From: Bacteroides fragilis
Lineage (GTDB): Bacteria > Bacteroidota > Bacteroidia > Bacteroidales > Bacteroidaceae
Direction of reading: 5' to 3'
Length of the DNA: 64,000 bases
Assembly: GCF_002849695.1 (NCBI RefSeq)
Contig: NZ_CP018937.1
Span: forward strand, 2,418,001 to 2,482,000
Of this stretch, positions 59,435-64,000 are shown piece by piece (positions within the stretch are counted from its first letter, which is position 1; each line of letters starts with the position of its first letter). Below the pieces are notes generated by a model. It saw nothing but the letters and a program-made list of their open reading frames with translations, made no database searches and was not told the origin of the DNA. The translations under genes and the position numbers were made by a program.

Positions 59435-60484
59435 ATGAATAATCATGTAGTAATTATGGCCGGTGGCATAGGAAGCCGCTTCTGGCCGATGAGTACACCG
59501 GAATGTCCCAAACAATTCATAGATATATTGGGATGTGGGAAAACACTGCTCCAATTGACAGCCGAAAGATTCGGCAACCTTTGCCCGCAAGAAAACATAT
59601 GGGTAGTCACATCTGAAAGGTATAAAGACATTGTTCAGGAACAATTGCCGGGTATACCGGAAAACAACATACTGGCAGAGCCCTGTCCCAGAAATACGGC
59701 TCCTTGCATAGCGTATGCCTGCTGGAAAATAAAAAAGAAATATCCGGATGCCAACATTGTGGTCACTCCTTCTGACCAAGTGGTGATTGATACCACCGAA
59801 TTTCGCAGAGTAATAGACAAGGCACTCTCGTTTACGGATAAAAGCAGTGCCATCATTACACTCGGAATAAAACCCGGACGTCCGGAAACCGGTTATGGGT
59901 ATATTGCCGCAGGCGAACCCATAGCAAGGGATAAAGAAATATTCCATGTAGAGTCTTTCAGGGAGAAACCCAATAGGGAGACAGCCGAAAAATATCTGGC
60001 GGCAGGTAATTATTTCTGGAATGCAGGGATTTTCGTATGGAATGTGAGAACAATCACAGCTGTCATGCGGGTTTATGCACCGGGCATAGCACAGATCTTC
60101 GACCGGATTTATCCCGACTTCTATACAGAACGTGAGGAAGAGACTGTAAAAAGACTATTTCCCACAGCCGAAAGCATTTCAATAGATTATGCGGTGATGG
60201 AAAAAGCAGAAGAGATTTATGTACTGCCCGCAAAGTTCGGATGGTCCGACTTGGGAACCTGGGGAGCACTGCAGAGTCTGTTGCCCAAAGACAAAGAAGG
60301 CAATGCCACAGTAGGAACAGATGTCCGGATGTACGAAAGCCGGAACTGCATGGTACATACCTCACAAGAGAAACGGGTAGTCATACAAGGCCTGAATGAC
60401 TATATCGTGGCTGAAAAAGACAATATACTGCTTATATGCCAATTATCGGAAGAGCAACGAATCAAAGACTTTTCAAAAGAATAA
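59435..60484 (+). CDS. manC: Mannose-1-phosphate guanylyltransferase
   Basis: The 349-residue enzyme makes GDP-mannose. VIMAGGIGSRFWPMSTPECPKQF is the nucleotide-binding signature, FREKPNRETAEKYLAAGNYFWNAGIFVW the mannose-1-phosphate region, and KFGWSDLGTWGAL the late conserved motif. It lacks the isomerase domain found in bifunctional ManC/AlgA, as in other Bacteroides. GDP-mannose could feed mannosyl or, through other genes, fucosyl units; the GDP-sugar-type transferase at 37973 fits this. Last gene of the unit, ended by a strong terminator. Confidence 0.95.
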   Translation: MNNHVVIMAGGIGSRFWPMSTPECPKQFIDILGCGKTLLQLTAERFGNLCPQENIWVVTSERYKDIVQEQLPGIPENNILAEPCPRNTAPCIAYACWKIKKKYPDANIVVTPSDQVVIDTTEFRRVIDKALSFTDKSSAIITLGIKPGRPETGYGYIAAGEPIARDKEIFHVESFREKPNRETAEKYLAAGNYFWNAGIFVWNVRTITAVMRVYAPGIAQIFDRIYPDFYTEREEETVKRLFPTAESISIDYAVMEKAEEIYVLPAKFGWSDLGTWGALQSLLPKDKEGNATVGTDVRMYESRNCMVHTSQEKRVVIQGLNDYIVAEKDNILLICQLSEEQRIKDFSKE

Positions 60485-60584
60485 ATGTTGATCCCTTTCA
60501 ATATTTATAAGTCCCGGTTTAATGCCGGGCGTAGGGGCGTCCCGATGTGAATCGTGGCAGCTTTTATTTGTTTTGTTTGTGTGT

Positions 60585-60614
60585 GTTCCTCCGGCCAGGC
60601 GTGGTCGGAGGAAC
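60585..60614 (+). terminator. Terminator at the end of the polysaccharide region
   Basis: GTTCCTCCGGCC pairs with GGTCGGAGGAAC across a 6-base loop and is followed by a T run. A second smaller hairpin (CCCGG/CCGGG) lies at about 60514-60532. It separates the convergent manC and oadB genes. Confidence 0.85.
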
Positions 60615-60658
60615 ATTTTTTATCACCTATGATAAACCGGATACCCTTCCGGCTTCAA

Positions 60659-61897
60659 TTAAGACAGAAAAGAGATCAGCACCCCTGCCGCTACGGCAGA
60701 CCCGATCACTCCCGAGATATTGCTGGCCATGCAATATTGCAATACATGATTTTTAGGATCATATTTCAAGGCAATGTCATTGGCTACACGGCTGGCCATA
60801 GGAACGGCACTAAGTCCCGTAGCACCAATCAGCGGATTAATCTTTTTCTTCGTAAACAGGTTCACCAGTTTCACAAAGAAGATACCTCCTGCTATAGACA
60901 ACGCAAAAGCCAGGAATCCTCCTACCACAATGCCGATAGTCGTCCAGTTCAGGAAGGCTTCACTCGTCATAGTGGCTCCTACCGACAAACCCAGGAAAAT
61001 GGTTGCCGCATTCATTATACTATTTGAAGCTGCGTCAAACAGACGGAAAGTATTGGCACCGATCTCTTTCACCAGGTTACCGAACATCAGCATACCGATC
61101 AAAGGCACTGCACTCGGTACAAAAAGAGCTACAACCGTAGTCACCACAATCGGGAAAACAATCTTCAGTACGCGGAGATTTTTAATTTCCGTTTTCGAAG
61201 GGTATTTCTTTTCCTGCTCTTTCATATTAATGCTCAGTTCCTTCTTGGTACACAAAAGCCGAACGACCAATGGTATGATAACCGGAACCAGTGCCATATA
61301 AGAATAGGCGGCAATCGCAATCGGTCCCAACAGATGAGGAGCCAACTTGATGGTGGTAAAGATAGCCGTAGGCCCGTCCGCACCACCGATAATTCCCAAA
61401 GAAGCCGCTTCACTGGGTGTAAATCCCATTAGGATAGCTACCAACAATACGGTGAAGATACCCAATTGGGCCGCAGCCCCGAAGATCGACAGACGCAGAT
61501 TGCGAAGCATCGGCCCGAAGTCCGTCAATGCTCCCACTCCCATAAAAATGATCGGGGGAAGAAACCCTGTCTTTATAAGCATATAATATACAAAGTTCAT
61601 CAATCCCAATTCATGAGCAATATCATGGAGAGGCATCTCCCAGATATTCTTCATTACTCCGTTCACCAAGATCATGCCATTCTCGTCAGCCTGTATCACT
61701 CCCATGCCTCCACCGGGGAAGTTAGCCAGCAATACTCCAAAGGCAATCGGCACCAATAAGAGGGGCTCGTATTGTTTCTTTATACCCAGATACAAGAGAA
61801 CGAAGGCGATGACATACATCACCAAAAACTGCGGTTCGGCAACAATATTGCTGAAAGCAGTCATATCATATAATTTTTCAAATATTCCGTTCATCAT
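60659..61897 (-). CDS. oadB: Sodium-ion-translocating decarboxylase, beta subunit
   Basis: This 412-residue membrane protein couples decarboxylation of the carboxybiotin to sodium export. It has about ten helices and the family motifs GVGALTDFGPMLRNLRLSIFGAAAQLGIF, GIIGGADGPTAIFTT (the Asp is the sodium-site residue) and GLSVGATMTSEAFLNW. Its ATG overlaps the oadA stop (ATGA). In Bacteroides such pumps decarboxylate oxaloacetate or methylmalonyl-CoA; the specificity follows the alpha subunit. Confidence 0.95.
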   Translation of the reverse strand: MMNGIFEKLYDMTAFSNIVAEPQFLVMYVIAFVLLYLGIKKQYEPLLLVPIAFGVLLANFPGGGMGVIQADENGMILVNGVMKNIWEMPLHDIAHELGLMNFVYYMLIKTGFLPPIIFMGVGALTDFGPMLRNLRLSIFGAAAQLGIFTVLLVAILMGFTPSEAASLGIIGGADGPTAIFTTIKLAPHLLGPIAIAAYSYMALVPVIIPLVVRLLCTKKELSINMKEQEKKYPSKTEIKNLRVLKIVFPIVVTTVVALFVPSAVPLIGMLMFGNLVKEIGANTFRLFDAASNSIMNAATIFLGLSVGATMTSEAFLNWTTIGIVVGGFLAFALSIAGGIFFVKLVNLFTKKKINPLIGATGLSAVPMASRVANDIALKYDPKNHVLQYCMASNISGVIGSAVAAGVLISFLS

Positions 61898-63729
61898 CCT
61901 ATCTTCATTAATACATCATCTTCAGAAACCGTATCGCCGGGATTTGCAGAAATAGCTGTTACCGTTCCACCAAATTCAGCACGGATGGCATTATAGGTTT
62001 TCATTGCTTCCACGTAGCAAAGCACATCACCTTCTTTTACCGCATCGCCTACTTTGAGTGGAGTCTCCTGCGCATTCTTCACCAGGAAGAATTTTCCTTC
62101 GAGCGGAGAAAGCACCTCTTTTCCCTCACCTGCAGCAGCAGACGGCTGTGAAGCCGGTGCAACAGGCAGTTCCGTATCTCCGTAAGCAACTGTCACCCGG
62201 TAAGCTTGCCCGTCTACCTGTACTGTAAGTGTTTTGGGTTTTGCCTCTTCAGCAGGTGCCTGTTCTTTCTCCGCCCTGCGTTTTGCCACATCAGCCAAGA
62301 AATCTTCTTTCGCTTTCCCGCTCTTATAAGCTTCATATTGAGCCGGATGCATCGCATATTCAAAGAGTTCTTCATCGTCCTCGCCTATCTCCCACTTCTT
62401 TTCTTTCATCAGTTTGCGATATTTGTCAAGATCGTCCGGATAGTTATCCTGCGGATTTCCCTCAAAGAATTTCCTTCCTTCTCTCTCGGCTTTCTCTATT
62501 ATCTCAGGAGCGAGCTTGCCCGGCAGGCGTCCGGCTTTACCCAGAATCATATCCCAAATATCATCAGCGATCATTCCCCAACGCTCTTTTCCTTTCTCCA
62601 TCGCGATAACATTCATCATCGAGAGATTTTTCACATACTGGCTGAAGGGAGTTACCAAAGGAGGATATCCGACGCGGGGCCATACATAAGCCACTTCATT
62701 GAACAACTTGATCAGAAGCTGATCTTGTGTCATGAAAGGAAGATTGTGTTTTGCCTTATACTTATTAATGGATTCCAGATTCGTTTCCAAATCCGCCATC
62801 AGGCTTCCCATCATTCCGCCCGGAAGTCCCGGAGCTATCAATAATGAATTCATCAGCCGGTTTTTCGGACTGATATACAGCCCCAGAAAGTCGTCCATGA
62901 ATTCCTGAATCAGGGCCCGCACCTTCATATAGGCCTCCATATTAATCTCAGGCACCTGGAATCCCGCATCCTTCAACATGGCCTGCACACTCAACAAATC
63001 GGCATGTCCCGTTCCCCATGACAACGGTTCCATTCCGACATCCACATAATCACACCCGGCTTCACAGACTTCCAAAATGCTGGCCATGTTAAAGCCCGGT
63101 CCCGCGTGACTGTGATATTGAATAGGAATATCGGGATGTGCTGCTTTGATATTTGCCACAATCTTGCCTAAAGAAACGGGACGTCCGATACCTGCCATGT
63201 CTTTAATGCAAATCTCGTCCGCCCCCAATTTAATTAATTCTAATGCCATGTTGGTGTAGTACTCCACCGTGTGAATCGGCGAATGGGTGATACAAAGCGA
63301 ACATTGCGAAATCATTCCTGCATCTTTGGCATAAGTGATAGAAGGTGCAATATTGCGTATATCATTCAGTCCGCAGAATGTACGGGTGATATCCGTCCCC
63401 TGTGCTTTCTTTACTTTATAAAACAACTTACGCACATCGGCCGGAACAGGGCTCATACGAAGCCCGTTAAGGGCACGATCCAACATATGGGTTTGTATTC
63501 CGGCCTCATGGAAGGGCTTCGTCCATGCGCGCACAGATTTATTGGGGTTCTCACCAAACAATAGATTTACTTGTTCAAAACCACCGCCGTTTGTTTCTAC
63601 CCGGGCAAAACATCCCATTTCAACAATAGCAGGTGCTACCTTCACCAACTGGTCTACCCGAGGCACATATTTACCGGCAGACTGCCACATGTCTCTAAAA
63701 ACCAGACTAAATTTTACTTCTCTTTTCAT
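61894..63729 (-). CDS. oadA: Oxaloacetate decarboxylase-type alpha subunit with fused biotin domain
   Basis: The 611-residue protein begins with an HMGL-like carboxyltransferase TIM barrel: ETNGGGFEQ, THSPIHTVEYY, EICIKDMAGIGRP (catalytic Lys and metal ligand) and PIQYHSHAGPGFNMAS. The conserved PYC/OADA domain follows, then a proline/alanine-rich hinge and a biotinyl domain with Lys577 in VEAMKTYN. Here the biotin carrier is fused to the alpha subunit rather than separate. Oxaloacetate is the likely substrate. Operon order is oadG-oadA-oadB. Confidence 0.92.
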   Translation of the reverse strand: MKREVKFSLVFRDMWQSAGKYVPRVDQLVKVAPAIVEMGCFARVETNGGGFEQVNLLFGENPNKSVRAWTKPFHEAGIQTHMLDRALNGLRMSPVPADVRKLFYKVKKAQGTDITRTFCGLNDIRNIAPSITYAKDAGMISQCSLCITHSPIHTVEYYTNMALELIKLGADEICIKDMAGIGRPVSLGKIVANIKAAHPDIPIQYHSHAGPGFNMASILEVCEAGCDYVDVGMEPLSWGTGHADLLSVQAMLKDAGFQVPEINMEAYMKVRALIQEFMDDFLGLYISPKNRLMNSLLIAPGLPGGMMGSLMADLETNLESINKYKAKHNLPFMTQDQLLIKLFNEVAYVWPRVGYPPLVTPFSQYVKNLSMMNVIAMEKGKERWGMIADDIWDMILGKAGRLPGKLAPEIIEKAEREGRKFFEGNPQDNYPDDLDKYRKLMKEKKWEIGEDDEELFEYAMHPAQYEAYKSGKAKEDFLADVAKRRAEKEQAPAEEAKPKTLTVQVDGQAYRVTVAYGDTELPVAPASQPSAAAGEGKEVLSPLEGKFFLVKNAQETPLKVGDAVKEGDVLCYVEAMKTYNAIRAEFGGTVTAISANPGDTVSEDDVLMKIG

Positions 63730-63763
63730 TTCCGTTTTCGGTATTATTCTATAAGATTAATTT

Positions 63764-64000
63764 TCAGATTTTCTCGATTTTAGCCACTTTCCCTTTTCCC
63801 TGAGTCACCACATTAACGGCCGCCGTAATGGCTGCAACAATATTTCCGGGAATAGGAACCGGTGATTGGGTACCCTGCTTTGCAGGAAGCTGTTCCTCAG
63901 GGGCATATTTATTAACTAAAGAGATGAGTAATTTTCCTAAATAGATCACAAGAAGGAGAATAGCAAAGACAGTTGCCATTCCGACTACCATCAGCAGAAG
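63764..64000 (-). CDS. oadG: Oxaloacetate decarboxylase gamma subunit (OadG), 5' end outside window
   Basis: At least 75 residues are visible, with the N-terminal membrane helix LLMVVGMATVFAILLLVIYLGKLLISLVNKY, and a soluble tail with a proline-rich linker. The frame stays open to the window edge (codons for LLL precede the first Met), so the true start is probably beyond it, as OadG proteins normally begin with a few residues before LLLMVVGM. OadG anchors the alpha subunit to the beta subunit. Confidence 0.85.
   Translation of the reverse strand, partial: LLLMVVGMATVFAILLLVIYLGKLLISLVNKYAPEEQLPAKQGTQSPVPIPGNIVAAITAAVNVVTQGKGKVAKIEKI

Overview
The window looks like a chromosomal segment of a Bacteroides, most probably B. 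fragilis. Three things support this: Bacteroidetes-type promoters (TAnnTTTG -7 boxes, sometimes with a TTTG -33 box 18-21 bases upstream); a 286-residue primary sigma factor of the Bacteroidetes type; and a master serine invertase (Mpi-like) beside a tyrosine recombinase and an invertible promoter in front of an exopolysaccharide locus, an arrangement I recall for the B. fragilis EPS region. Species assignment is inference; no database was searched.

Left part (1-23.3 kb) is mostly core chromosome: a clostripain-like peptidase cut by the window edge, rpoD, an HtrA/Do protease, a likely murein-peptide salvage trio (NlpC/P60 endopeptidase, dipeptide epimerase, transglutaminase-like lipoprotein), RNase P RNA, a YihY/BrkB membrane protein, a nitroreductase, riboflavin synthase, the pst phosphate operon with phoU and a divergent pstS, glnS, a TPR protein, a DedA protein, a lipoprotein, tpx and an HdeD-like protein. 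The intergenic gaps carry a dispersed family of roughly 95-150-base inverted repeats built on CCACAGATTACACAGATT-type arms. An unannotated small RNA with its own promoter and terminator is predicted near 11.9 kb.

Middle and right part (23.4-60.5 kb) is one large surface-polysaccharide region. It opens with mpi and a divergent tyrosine recombinase, followed by a 27-base perfect inverted repeat enclosing a promoter that in this assembly points away from the polysaccharide genes (OFF). Then come a WcaJ-like initiating transferase, Wza and Wzc. A cassette of mostly opposite-strand genes interrupts the locus: amidase, a 25-residue 'smalltalk' peptide, an HU-like protein, DUF4248, a DUF3987/VirE-N protein and a frameshifted small gene. 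A UpxY antiterminator then heads an AT-rich run of Wzx, Wzy, nine glycosyltransferase or glycosyltransferase-like genes, two acetyltransferases, a serine-hydrolase-like protein and UDP-glucose dehydrogenase. A further unit begins at 51.28 kb: a WecG/TagA-type transferase, two split YjbH-like envelope proteins, a lipoprotein, two paralogous outer-membrane barrels (one with an OmpA-like domain) flanking GldL-like and GldM-like proteins, a HAD protein and manC.

Two observations stand out. First, a 23-base leader motif containing an E. coli ops-like sequence (GCGTAGCGTA) occurs twice, in the upxY leader and 31 bases upstream of the WecG-like gene, suggesting one UpxY serves both transcription units. 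Second, the last unit carries proteins resembling the proton-driven GldL/GldM motor of gliding and type IX secretion, with the key charged membrane residues kept, in a polysaccharide operon that contains no other type IX genes. The window ends in an operon for a sodium-pumping biotin-dependent decarboxylase (oadG-oadA-oadB).
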